DNA of 33,622 nt, taken from Phaeodactylibacter luteus (lineage in GTDB: Bacteria; Bacteroidota; Bacteroidia; Chitinophagales; Saprospiraceae). A program made the translations under genes and the position numbers. The DNA lies in the NCBI RefSeq assembly GCF_007993045.1, contig NZ_VOOR01000052.1:1-33622 (forward strand), in the 5' to 3' direction. Shown here one piece after another: positions 10,401 through 16,942 of the stretch (its first letter is position 1; the number at the start of each line of letters is the position of its first letter). Under the pieces are notes generated by a model that did no database searches, had not been told where the DNA came from, and saw only the letters and a list, made by a program, of their open reading frames with translations.

Positions 10401-10621
10401 TTTTGGATAAAGGCGTCTGATTGGTTCCAAAGGCTGTAGGAGTAATTGGTCCCGATCGGGAAGTAATCCCAGTTCATGCCGTTGACCATGACCGGAGCGC
10501 CATCGACTGTCAGGCGCAGCCCGTCCGCTCCCTGATCTACCTTGACCTGATTGGCCTGGCCGCTCGCAGAAAGGGCCAAACACAGCAGGGAAATTGATAA
10601 TAGAATTTGTTGTATCCGCAT
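7478..10621 (-). CDS. Glycoside hydrolase TIM barrel fused to outer-membrane beta-barrel-like domain
   Basis: The protein has 1047 aa from ATG 10621; MRIQQILLSISLLCLALSAS followed by GQA is a Sec signal peptide. Residues about 25-390 are a TIM-barrel glycosidase of the clan-A type related to GH2-like catalytic domains: LLGNENN supplies a probable acid/base at Glu170 and LLTEFGSDAF a probable nucleophile at Glu271. From about residue 430 to the end the sequence changes to alternating hydrophobic/polar strands with many aromatic residues (FFIGVEANPTSNFRANVEV, FNLKGFYRTGHYHWAYEG, EWEIRTYVFINIGK), as in an outer-membrane beta-barrel. This is the first gene of the glucan cluster. A single chain joining a glycosidase and a barrel would anchor hydrolysis at the outer membrane and might couple it to uptake. 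The barrel call rests on strand pattern only. Confidence 0.72.
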   Translation of the reverse strand: MRIQQILLSISLLCLALSASGQANQVKVDQGADGLRLTVDGAPVMVNGMNWDYFPIGTNYSYSLWNQSDAFIQKALDDEMSMLRNMGVNVIRVYTGIQPKWITYIYENYGIYTMLNHSFGRYGVTLNGAWMGNTEYSDPRVKELLLSEVTALAETYRNTPGLLLYLLGNENNYGLFWGGAETEDIPIEDRASTKRAEFMYKLFNQAAVAMGKADPGHPIAICNGDLLFLDIIAKECPDVDILGINVYRGESFGDLYDRVRSEYGKPVLLTEFGSDAFNAVTMEEAQLDQAYYDLQNWREIYENAAGMGKAGNSLGGFTFQFSDGWWKYGQTKNLDIHDSNASWENGGYRFDHVPEQNNMNEEWFGICAKGPTDTKGFYQLYPRAAYYALKEAHRYNPYAEGASLGTIAQHFGSIQLADARLLARGDKAAMEGERLKKISLSRLSAQLTTFNTGGSLISTPNSPIPGNTTFPDQLGFDHMQSFFIGVEANPTSNFRANVEVNVLGNVAQNPIDQIFYENRARRVQLSSPTNGNVTVESINRVQLYSAEYEWNHSLFNLKGFYRTGHYHWAYEGDFFNLYPEANYGPVMDIYNGIAPLGMEFEGKKELEGLKAAFGPQLWWGANPAVLVKYRKALGKYNVTGVFHEDIDQLGLTESSFAIPQPKTRRLTLHANRSFGKLEVDLGGIWGGQPLQGRVFQTTREVEGETQVFQDVIRAEDNFGGKVKLTYEGGKFNWYAQSAAMGLVANGGFDQTQTFTGWRLKDSGSGNQYNVLTGFAYTMGNWQIAPNFLWQKPIEGPMPGDVAAPGRPRNILEDPFVVRGNREQVAGELLLTYDPTPGTWMYNWDTDRSEDAKFAVSAGVVYRHLPTTQDAAIGILPDGRTTFAFPGAAPAADLWETHVRLVSKINSDFGWIANIYAGDAQANGSDDRLIRRFGTDLRVLYKALKVNSFVRVNDWGPYDYHRDFNLTFPLQMMLDVSLSLGKADFIDMPDTRIGVRGTYRTLDRFSPRYAPLETISAAGNLVPDPDLVGFDNGNEWEIRTYVFINIGK

Positions 10622-10643
10622 ATCGACCAAATATTAGTGTTGA

Positions 10644-10672
10644 CAAATTAAGGAAGAAGATACTTTCAGCAA
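10644..10672 (-). promoter_or_regulatory. Possible promoter of the glucan cluster
   Basis: On the minus strand TTG (10670-10672), an 18-nt spacer and TTAATTTG (10644-10651) match the Bacteroidota TTG-N17-23-TAnnTTTG pattern with one mismatch. The -7 box lies 22 nt before ATG 10621. It is an inspection-based match only. Confidence 0.35.
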
Positions 10673-10978
10673 CTTCCGCGTTGGTCTCTAAATGTAATGC
10701 GAATCGGACAAGAGGCCATCTATACATTATATATACAAAGCCGTTTTTGGGGTTAAACCTGTCAAAAACAACTCCTTAAAACCCTTACTTACAGTACTTT
10801 ATGATGTTTATATATTTTTTTGCCAATCCGCGTCATTTGGCGGATGTATATAAACCGGCACGTAATTTTATTTCAAATAAAATCAAGATCCAGTATTTCT
10901 ATCCACTAACACAACAGCTATTGCAAGTTTTATTCCAAATGCCAGTTGCCAGGCACCAATCAGATTGCCGCTTTTTGA

Positions 10979-11074
10979 GCCTGCCCCTGCCTGTGGGCAG
11001 GTGCCGCTATGCTACGGGGCTCGCTGTCCGCTCGGCCCTTACGGGCTTGACACCCCTCCGCAGCGCTAGGCCGG
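10979..11074 (+). repeat. GC-rich dispersed intergenic repeat, copy A
   Basis: About 95 bp that recurs at 21430-21523 (opposite strand) and 31106-31200. Conserved blocks include CGCTATGCTACGGGGCTCGC and CACCCCTCCGCAGCGCTAG. Two small hairpins stand out: CCTGCC-TGTG-GGCAGG (10986-11001), and a GCCC/GGGC stem whose 4-nt loop differs in every copy (TTAC here). All three copies lie between genes. Confidence 0.85.
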
Positions 11075-11284
11075 CAAATCATAAAAACGGAAACCTGATA
11101 ACCTCTTGGGCTGTACCGCACAGCCGGCTCGTTTATCCAAAACCAGAAAGGCCTGACAGCAACTGCCAGGCCAAATCAGCACCCAAAGCACAAAAAAACA
11201 AGCGGCTGAGGAATCTAGAGATATCACCCTGTGAAGGGGGCAACAAAGCGCTGTCGAAGCCTGCGCTGGAAAAAAGCAAAGGAA

Positions 11285-11307
11285 GGGCTAGGGGCAAGCC
11301 CCAGCCC
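11285..11307 (-). terminator. Strong hairpin, possible terminator for the small gene at 11508-11690
   Basis: GGGCT(A)GGGGC-AA-GCCCCAGCCC forms a 10-bp stem with one bulge. Read on the minus strand it is followed by TTCCTTTGCTTTTTT, so it could end transcription coming from the Lacal_2735-type gene through the MITE-like element. A role as a plain DNA hairpin is equally possible. Confidence 0.4.
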
Positions 11308-11342
11308 AGTCTGAAACCGGTTTTAGGTTAAGCACCTAGCCG

Positions 11343-11511
11343 CTAGTGCCTTAAGTCATAAATCTCTGATACTTAAGCTGAAGTTGTTTTCCGGTTAATC
11401 AAGGCGAAGGTTCGCGACTTTAGCCCGAGCTAAAGGAGCGGTTCTTTAACGAAGAGTAGGCGGAAAAGAACGAAACTTGGGGTGGCAAGGATTTATGGCT
11501 TGAGGCACTAG
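11343..11511 (-). mobile_element. MITE-like element, copy A (169 bp)
   Basis: The element has 22-bp terminal inverted repeats matching at 20 positions: CTAGTGCCTTAAGTCATA... at 11343-11364, and the reverse complement of 11490-11511, which begins CTAGTGCCTCAAGCCATA. The outer CTAG may be a 4-bp target duplication. Inside is a second inverted repeat (GTTTTCCG with CGGAAAAGAAC) and a perfect CTTTAGC-CCGA-GCTAAAG hairpin. It carries no gene. A second element of nearly the same length (21251-21420) shares internal blocks AATCAAGGCG and AACGAAGAGTAG, which supports a mobile family. The parent transposase is not in the window. Confidence 0.7.
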
Positions 11512-11690
11512 GCTTTACCCTTATCCGCACGGAGCTGCTCCAACTCCTGAGCGACCGCCTCGGCCTCGGCCGATTTGGCCGCGAAGGATTTGATATCGCC
11601 ACTGCGCTGAATCTGCATGGCTTCTTCCATGAGCTTTTCGTATTTCTTCTCCAGCTCTTTCTCCGGATCTTTTTTGAACCAACCAAACAT
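11508..11690 (-). CDS. Small Lacal_2735-type (DUF6435-like) protein
   Basis: A 60-aa protein starting at ATG 11690 with MFGWFKKDPEKELEKKYEKL, followed by a charged helical region (EEAMQIQRSGDIKSFAAKSA, EAEAVAQELEQL). This opening and length match the small Lacal_2735 family proteins common in Bacteroidota, whose function is unknown. A longer frame begins at 11726 but its extra residues look non-native. The protein is almost entirely alpha-helical and probably coiled-coil, with no membrane segment or signal. Its TAG stop (11508-11510) lies inside the CTAG at the end of MITE-like element A, so the element has landed at the stop codon without visibly shortening the protein; the original stop context cannot be recovered from one genome. 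Confidence 0.75.
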   Translation of the reverse strand: MFGWFKKDPEKELEKKYEKLMEEAMQIQRSGDIKSFAAKSAEAEAVAQELEQLRADKGKA

Positions 11691-11795
11691 AATTCGACAT
11701 TTTGCTAAATAAATGATAAGCGCCACTTTGAGCAGCAGCCATTCCCAATACTTGAGCGCTTAACAGCAATGCGGGGAATTAGTTGGGGCGCGAAG

Positions 11796-11844
11796 CCTAA
11801 AAATGAAAGGCCGCCGCTTGCTGCCAAGAGCAAACGGCGGCCTT
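11796..11844 (-). terminator. Rho-independent terminator of sucC
   Basis: AAGGCCGCCG (11807-11816) pairs perfectly with CGGCGGCCTT (11835-11844), and an inner TTGCT/AGCAA stem extends the hairpin. On the minus strand it is followed by TCATTTTTAG. It lies about 20 nt after the sucC stop. Confidence 0.75.
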
Positions 11845-11866
11845 AAAAAAGCCAAGGGGCGCCTGC

Positions 11867-13069
11867 CTAAGCCACAGCCTCCTTCACCAGGTCAGCTGCT
11901 TCGCGCAGCAAGATGGCCGATTTGACAGCCAGGCCAGACTCGTCGATGAGCTTTTTGGCCACATCAGCATTGGTGCCCTGCAGGCGCACGATGATAGGCA
12001 CATCGATATTGCCCATATTTTTGTAAGCATCCACCACACCCTGTGCCACACGGTCGCAACGGACGATGCCGCCAAAGATGTTGATCAGGATAGCCTTTAC
12101 GTTCTTGTCTTTGAGGATGATGCGGAAAGCCTGTTCCACGCGGGCCGCATCAGCAGTGCCCCCTACATCCAGGAAGTTGGCAGGGTCGCCCCCGCTGAGC
12201 TTAATGATATCCATAGTCGCCATAGCCAGGCCAGCACCGTTCACCATACAGCCTACGTTGCCGTCGAGCTTCACATAATTGAGGCCGTACTCCTTGGCTT
12301 CCACCTCGGTAGGGTCTTCTTCGTCTGTATCCCGCATAGCAGCCAAGTCTTTATGGCGGAAGAGAGCGTTCTCATCGAGGGTTACCTTGCAATCGACCGC
12401 AATAATCCGGTCATCGCCAGTTTTTAGGCAAGGGTTGATCTCAAACAGCGAGGCATCGGCACCGACAAAAGCACTGTAAAGGGAGCTGATGAACTTCGTC
12501 ATTTCTTTGAACGCCTTGCCGCTAAGCCCCAAATTGAAAGCGATCTTGCGGGTTTGAAAGCCCTGCAGGCCGAGAGTCGGGTCAATATATTCTTTGTGCA
12601 CCAGGTGCGGGGTCTCTTCGGCCACCGTCTCAATGTCCATCCCCCCTTCTGTGGAGTAAATGATAACGTTGCACTTGCGCTCGCGGTCCATCAGTACAGA
12701 AACGTAGAACTCATCGCATTCATCTGGAGAAGGCACGTAAGCATCTTCAGCCACCAGAATTTTGCGGACCAGCTTTCCCGGGCCTTCCATCCCACCAGGC
12801 GTCTGTGGGGTTTTGAGCATCATGCCCAGTATGTTGTCAGCCTTTTCTTTCAGGTCGTCCAGGCTTTTGACCAGCTTTACGCCACCGCCTTTACCGCGGC
12901 CTCCAGCGTGGATTTGGGCTTTGACTACTGCGAATTTGGAGCCGGTCTCTTCCGCCAGCTTATTGTAAGCCTGTGCGGCTTCTTCTACAGTATGGGCCAC
13001 TGTTCCTTCCTGAATGGCTACGCCGTAGCTCTTCAGCAATTCTTTACCTTGATATTCGTGAAGATTCAT
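11867..13069 (-). CDS. sucC: Succinate--CoA ligase (ADP-forming) subunit beta
   Basis: This 400-aa enzyme subunit interconverts succinyl-CoA and succinate with formation of ATP (or GTP) in the TCA cycle, as a partner of SucD, which is not in this window. The start at ATG 13069 gives the family-typical MNLHEYQGKELLKSYGVA; a longer frame adds 25 unlikely residues. The ATP-grasp domain is seen in VVKAQIHAGGRGKGGGVK (Lys50 and the glycine-rich loop at 56-63), EFYVSVLMDRE and SLFEINP. The C-terminal ligase domain shows NGAGLAMATMDIIKLSGGDP, FLDVGG, INIFGGIVRCD and VRLQGTNAD, all diagnostic of SucC. Length is normal for the family (about 390-400 aa). It is a single gene with its own promoter (13099-13127) and terminator (11796-11844), so sucD is probably elsewhere, as is common in Bacteroidota. 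Confidence 0.97.
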   Translation of the reverse strand: MNLHEYQGKELLKSYGVAIQEGTVAHTVEEAAQAYNKLAEETGSKFAVVKAQIHAGGRGKGGGVKLVKSLDDLKEKADNILGMMLKTPQTPGGMEGPGKLVRKILVAEDAYVPSPDECDEFYVSVLMDRERKCNVIIYSTEGGMDIETVAEETPHLVHKEYIDPTLGLQGFQTRKIAFNLGLSGKAFKEMTKFISSLYSAFVGADASLFEINPCLKTGDDRIIAVDCKVTLDENALFRHKDLAAMRDTDEEDPTEVEAKEYGLNYVKLDGNVGCMVNGAGLAMATMDIIKLSGGDPANFLDVGGTADAARVEQAFRIILKDKNVKAILINIFGGIVRCDRVAQGVVDAYKNMGNIDVPIIVRLQGTNADVAKKLIDESGLAVKSAILLREAADLVKEAVA

Positions 13070-13098
13070 GCTGTGATTAATGGTTTGTGATGGATGCC

Positions 13099-13127
13099 CA
13101 AATGTAATGATTTTTGATGGCCCTAAA
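13099..13127 (-). promoter_or_regulatory. Promoter of sucC (Bacteroidota consensus)
   Basis: On the minus strand TACATTTG (13099-13106) matches TAnnTTTG exactly. TTTA (13124-13127) lies 17 nt upstream in place of the -33 TTTG. The -7 box ends about 30 nt before ATG 13069. Confidence 0.5.
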
Positions 13128-13162
13128 TAGTAAATCCTACCCAAAAGCTAAAGTTATATGCC

Positions 13163-13192
13163 TTGACTAACCCCCAGAAATGCGTACCTTTC
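13163..13192 (+). promoter_or_regulatory. Possible promoter of the DUF4442 gene
   Basis: TTG (13163-13165), a 19-nt spacer and TACCTTTC (13185-13192) match the TTG-N19-TAnnTTTG pattern with one mismatch. It is divergent from, and close to, the sucC promoter and would leave a 5' leader of about 60 nt. Confidence 0.4.
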
Positions 13193-13258
13193 AACGCATT
13201 TGCAGCAGTAAGGCCTGTAAATCAACCGACTGCCTGCCTCACCCTTAATTCCTGGATT

Positions 13259-13789
13259 ATGGCTCAAACGCCCTATGCTGAAACCACTGCCCCTGCCCTC
13301 AATGGCTCTGCTATAAAGCTGATGGCCAATTTTAAAGCGCCTTGGAAAATGAGGCTTTTCTTCCTGCAGCGCCTCCCCTCTTGTTTATTTTGGGGGGTCA
13401 GGATAGAATCGTGTACCGCATCGGCTTGTGCGGTCAGCCTGCCCTACCGATGGGCCACGCAAAACCCTTTCCGTTCTATTTATTTCGCAGCACTAGCCGG
13501 TGCAGCCGAGCTCTCCACCGGCGCGCTAGCCATGCTAGCACTGTCCGGGCAGCCCCCAGCCTCCATGCTGATCACAAAAGTGGAAGCCCACTTCATCAAA
13601 AAGGCGGATACCCGCACCACCTTTACCTGTGAAGACGGGGCAGCGCTCAGAACAGCCGTACAACAGGCCTTACAAAATGAAGAGGGGCAGGAGTTCACTG
13701 CTATTTCTACCGGCCGCAATATACACGGGGAGGCGGTCTGTACGGTACGCCTGACTTGGTCTTTCCGAAAACGCCGCAAAAAAAGATAA
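13259..13789 (+). CDS. DUF4442 hotdog-fold (thioesterase-like) protein
   Basis: This 176-aa protein starts at ATG 13259; a longer frame depends on a TTG and encodes residues that do not look native. The core KLMANFKAPWKMRLF...NPFRSIYFAALAGAAELSTGALAM, followed by MLITKVEAHFIKKADTRTTFTCEDG, matches the DUF4442 branch of the hotdog superfamily: the central helix FAALAGAAELSTG is the usual hot-dog helix and the rest is beta-strand. Proteins of this family resemble PaaI/YiiD-type acyl-CoA thioesterases, but no catalytic residue can be assigned and the substrate is unknown. The C-terminus is very basic (WSFRKRRKKR). It is transcribed away from sucC and alone; a repeat region separates it from the convergent topA. 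Confidence 0.8.
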   Translation: MAQTPYAETTAPALNGSAIKLMANFKAPWKMRLFFLQRLPSCLFWGVRIESCTASACAVSLPYRWATQNPFRSIYFAALAGAAELSTGALAMLALSGQPPASMLITKVEAHFIKKADTRTTFTCEDGAALRTAVQQALQNEEGQEFTAISTGRNIHGEAVCTVRLTWSFRKRRKKR

Positions 13790-13790
13790 A

Positions 13791-13853
13791 AAAGGAGGTG
13801 ACCCCAAAATGTCGCAGGTGTTTAAGCTTTTCAGGCTTTAGGCTGGCACCTGC
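13791..13853 (+). other. Shine-Dalgarno-like sequence and hairpin downstream of the DUF4442 gene
   Basis: AAAGGAGGTGA (13791-13801) is a full complement of the usual 16S 3' end, directly after a stop codon and 7 nt before an ATG that opens only 10 codons. GCAGGTG and CACCTGC (13814-13820 with 13847-13853) form an inverted repeat. The block AATGTCGCAGG is also found near 21229. It is more likely part of a dispersed repeat than a gene. Confidence 0.4.
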
Positions 13854-13854
13854 C

Positions 13855-14017
13855 CTCCGTGGCAAAAACAGACACTGAGGCACCGAGCACACCGAGCGCC
13901 ACTGAGATAGAAGCCCGATGTGAAACTCCGTGCTCCCCGTCTCCTTGGCAAAAACAGACACTGAGGCACCGAGGCCACTGAGCTGCGCTGAGATAGAAGC
14001 CCGCTGTGAAAATCCGT
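13855..14017. repeat. Imperfect direct repeat, two copies of 77 bp
   Basis: Copies at 13855-13931 and 13941-14017 share GGCAAAAACAGACACTGAGG followed by CACCGAG, then GAGATAGAAGCCCG and TGTGAAA.TCCGT, with a period of 86 bp. They lie between the convergent DUF4442 and topA genes. I see no coding potential. Confidence 0.85.
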
Positions 14018-14032
14018 ACCCGGGCTCAACAG

Positions 14033-16630
14033 CTACTTTTTAGCCTTAGGCTTAGCCGGGGCTTTCTTTTTGCCAGTGGCTGGCTTTTTCTTAGCCGGGG
14101 CCTTTTTCTTTTTCTTGAACGCATCCGGGATTTCCGCCTCGATGATCTTTTTCACGTCTTCCAGCGTCATCTCCTTCGCCATCTCAGGCGTCACCTTCTC
14201 CCCATCAACCTTCGGGAATTTGACGTTCCTTTTGTTGAACTTGATGAAGGGCCCCCAACGGCCGTTCTCTACCGATATCTTTTCATCGTCCCAGCGGTGG
14301 ATGTATCGGTTGGCTTCTTTTTGCACTTTCTGCTCGATCAGCTCGTGCATCTCTTCCAGGGAGATGGTATCGAAATCATATTTGCGGGGCACATTCACGA
14401 ACATGCCGTCCCATTTCAGGAAGGGGCCGAAACGGCCTTTCCCTTTGGTAATCGGCTTGCCTTTGTAGGTGCCCACCGGCGCATCTTCTTTGATTTTAGC
14501 ATTGATGAGCTCAAGGGCACGCGCTCTGCTTATCTTCAAAGGGTCCTCCCCTTTAGGGATGGAGACAAAGAAGTTTTCCCCTTTGCGCACATAAGGCCCA
14601 TAGCGGCCCACACCGATCTGCACCGGCTCGCCCTCGTGCTCGCCCATATCCCTGGGGAGCTCGAACAGCTTCATCGCCTCTTCGTAGGTGATCGTCTCCA
14701 TAGACTGCCCAGGGCGCAAATTGCCGTACTTCGGCTTTTCGTCCTCCTCGAGCTCGTCCGGCGAGCCGATCTGCACCACTGGCCCAAGGCGGGTCATGCG
14801 CGTGAGCACCGTGCGGCCCGTTTCGGGGTCCTTGCCCAGTACTCGCTCCCGGGTTGGGCGCTCAGCGTTCTCGATGGTCTCTTCCACTGTTTCGTGGAAA
14901 GGCTTATAAAAGCTGGCCAACATTTGCGTCCACTCCCTCTGCCCTTCCGCAATGACATCAAATTGTTTTTCGATATCAGCAGTGAAACCGTAATCCATGA
15001 TCTCTTTGAAGTGCTCGCTCAGAAAATCGCTCACGGTCATCCCCATATCGGTAGCGAACAGGCGGTTTTTGACCGTGCCGGTAACTTCCGTTTTCACCTC
15101 GCTGTTGATCTTGCCTGCTTTGTTTAAGGTGAGCAAGGTATACTTCCGCTCTTCACCATCCCGAGACTCCTTGGTGATGTACCCTCGTTCAGGCTCCATG
15201 ATTTTGCTGATCGTAGGGGCGTAGGTAGATGGGCGGCCAATGCCAAGCTCCTCCAATTTTTTGACCAGGGCCGCCTCCGTATACCGGGCAGGCGGGCGGG
15301 TAAACCGCTCAATGGCCGTCATTTCAAAGAGATTGAGCAGCTGGCCCACTTTCAGCGGCGGCAGCATGCCTTTTGCCTCTTCCTCCTCATCATCATCATC
15401 TGTAGACTCTAGGTAGACCTTTAGGAAGCCGTCAAACTTGAGCACTTCGCCTTCTGCTTTCAGGTAGGCATCAGGCACTGTGGAAATGCCCACCTTGACG
15501 ATGGTCTTTTCCAGCTCTGCATCCGACATTTGGGAGGCGATGGTCCGTTTCCAGATAAGCTCATAAAGCCGTTGCTCATCTCGGTCAGAGGAGGCCATCT
15601 GCTTATTGATATAAGTAGGCCGGATAGCTTCGTGCGCCTCCTGTGCCCCTGCGGATTTGCCTTTGTAGCGGCGTGTTTTGAGGTAATTGCTGCCGTACAA
15701 ATGCGTTATCTCCTGCGCAATGCTTTTCAGGGCAGTCTCGCTCAGGGCTACGGAGTCTGTACGCATATAAGTGATATGGCCCGCTTCGTACAGCCGTTGC
15801 GCTACGCTCATCGTGCGCTGTACGCTAAACCCGAGCTTACGGCTGGCCTCCTGTTGCAGGGTGGAGGTAGTAAACGGGGCTGTCGGGCGGCGCTTGAGCG
15901 GCTTGACGTCGATATCTGTAATTTCGAAAGCCGCCTCTCGGCACTGCTCTAAAAACTGCTGCGCCCCTTTTTCATCGTTAAACCGGGAGGGGTTCTCGGC
16001 TTTGAGTTTCACTGCCTTCCCCTGTTCATTTTTGACATCAAAAAGCGCGTTCACCCGGAAAAAAGGGCTAGGGTCGAAGTTGATGATCTCTCGCTCGCGC
16101 TCTACCAACAGCTTTACAGCCACCGATTGCACCCGGCCGGCAGAAAGCTTGCCGCGCACCTTCTTCCACAGTACGCCAGAAAGCTCGTACCCTACAAGGC
16201 GGTCTAGGATACGGCGGGCTTGCTGTGCATTGACCACGTTGAGGTCTACCGTTCGCGGCTGCGTGACTGCCTTTTGGATGGCCGGCTTGGTAATCTCGCG
16301 GAAAACGATGCGTTTGGTATGCTTTTCGTCTAGCCCAAGGACTTGGCAGAGGTGCCACGAAATAGCCTCCCCTTCCCGGTCTTCGTCCGTTGCGAGCCAT
16401 ACCTCATCCGACTTCTTGGTCAGGTCTTTCAGCTCACGGACCACCTTCTGTTTTTCAGGGGAGATCACATATTTGGGCTCAAAATTATTTTCTATATCGA
16501 CGGCCCCGCCTCGCTTGTCCAAATCGCGGACATGGCCGAAGCTGGACTTGACGATGAAATCCTTGCCCAGGATTTTCTCAATGGTTTTTGCTTTGGCTGG
16601 AGACTCGACTATTAGCAGGTTCTTTGGCAT
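14033..16630 (-). CDS. topA: DNA topoisomerase I (type IA)
   Basis: This 865-aa enzyme relaxes negative supercoils by cutting one strand through a 5'-phosphotyrosine. The N-terminal Toprim domain is clear: MPKNLLIVESPAKAKTIEKI and WLATDEDREGEAISWHL with the acidic DxDxxEG triad. The active-site tyrosine is Tyr288 in HITYMRTDS, and LGIGRPSTYAPTISKI is another type IA hallmark. Instead of Zn fingers, the C-terminus has repeated Toprim-associated beta units (GRYGPYVRKGENFFVSIPKG, GRFGPFLKWDGMFVNVPRK, GRWGPFIKFNKRNVKFPK), normal for Bacteroidota. It ends in a lysine/alanine/proline tail (KKKKKAPAKKKPATGKKK) likely to bind DNA. Start ATG 16630 follows a consensus -7 box. The gene is monocistronic and divergent from the WG-repeat gene. 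Confidence 0.97.
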   Translation of the reverse strand: MPKNLLIVESPAKAKTIEKILGKDFIVKSSFGHVRDLDKRGGAVDIENNFEPKYVISPEKQKVVRELKDLTKKSDEVWLATDEDREGEAISWHLCQVLGLDEKHTKRIVFREITKPAIQKAVTQPRTVDLNVVNAQQARRILDRLVGYELSGVLWKKVRGKLSAGRVQSVAVKLLVEREREIINFDPSPFFRVNALFDVKNEQGKAVKLKAENPSRFNDEKGAQQFLEQCREAAFEITDIDVKPLKRRPTAPFTTSTLQQEASRKLGFSVQRTMSVAQRLYEAGHITYMRTDSVALSETALKSIAQEITHLYGSNYLKTRRYKGKSAGAQEAHEAIRPTYINKQMASSDRDEQRLYELIWKRTIASQMSDAELEKTIVKVGISTVPDAYLKAEGEVLKFDGFLKVYLESTDDDDEEEEAKGMLPPLKVGQLLNLFEMTAIERFTRPPARYTEAALVKKLEELGIGRPSTYAPTISKIMEPERGYITKESRDGEERKYTLLTLNKAGKINSEVKTEVTGTVKNRLFATDMGMTVSDFLSEHFKEIMDYGFTADIEKQFDVIAEGQREWTQMLASFYKPFHETVEETIENAERPTRERVLGKDPETGRTVLTRMTRLGPVVQIGSPDELEEDEKPKYGNLRPGQSMETITYEEAMKLFELPRDMGEHEGEPVQIGVGRYGPYVRKGENFFVSIPKGEDPLKISRARALELINAKIKEDAPVGTYKGKPITKGKGRFGPFLKWDGMFVNVPRKYDFDTISLEEMHELIEQKVQKEANRYIHRWDDEKISVENGRWGPFIKFNKRNVKFPKVDGEKVTPEMAKEMTLEDVKKIIEAEIPDAFKKKKKAPAKKKPATGKKKAPAKPKAKK

Positions 16631-16942
16631 AAATTCTGTTTATTTAAAAGCAGTGGCTGTCTGCAAATGTATAAATTTTGAAGTTTGTTCTCTCCACCGG
16701 CCATTTTTCCCTGGCCACAATGAGCTTCACAGCGCCACATTTTAAACTAATTGACATACATAAGCAATGCATTAACAAATTACTAAGCAAAAAAGTATTT
16801 TTGCCTCTGCGCTGTACGCCCCAAGAAGTTTCCGGAAAGGAAAACAATAATGCCGGGCAGATTGCGTATAAACCCTGGGCATTTGCGCAAAATCCGATGA
16901 GCAGCCCGGAAGCCCAATATGACCTACTCACAGGACCTGCAT
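16631..16942. other. Divergent topA/WG-repeat intergenic region
   Basis: This 312-bp AT-rich region holds the topA -7 box and, on the plus strand, TATTTTTG (16796-16803), an exact TAnnTTTG match that could serve the WG-repeat gene with a leader of about 140 nt. No RNA gene or repeat was recognised. Confidence 0.45.
16664..16671 (-). promoter_or_regulatory. Promoter -7 box of topA
   Basis: TACATTTG on the minus strand matches TAnnTTTG exactly, 33 nt before ATG 16630. No clear -33 TTTG is found at the usual distance. Confidence 0.45.

Larger units (their letters stand above)
10622..11507. other. 886-bp non-coding region upstream of the glucan cluster
   Basis: I see no convincing gene here. 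The left third is AT-rich and contains the possible cluster promoter. The middle holds a GC-rich dispersed repeat (10979-11074), then a strong hairpin (11285-11307). The right end is a 169-bp MITE-like element (11343-11511) that runs into the last codon of the next gene. A 176-codon open frame at 10801-11331 is judged spurious because it translates the repeat. Confidence 0.7.

Noticed and set aside
10729-10739. CTTTGTATATA stretch on the minus strand as the main promoter of the glucan cluster
   Set aside because: It lacks a TAnnTTTG box at the right spacing; the candidate at 10644-10672 fits better.
10801-11331. 176-codon open frame on the plus strand upstream of the glucan cluster
   Set aside because: Its middle translates the GC-rich dispersed repeat and the rest shows no family resemblance; similar frames occur in the other two repeat copies.
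13809-13841. Ten-codon frame behind a perfect Shine-Dalgarno-like sequence
   Set aside because: Too short to call a gene and located in sequence partly shared with another intergenic region.
14006-15127. 373-codon open frame antisense to topA
   Set aside because: It lies wholly over a well-conserved gene and its composition mirrors the complementary codons; no family features.
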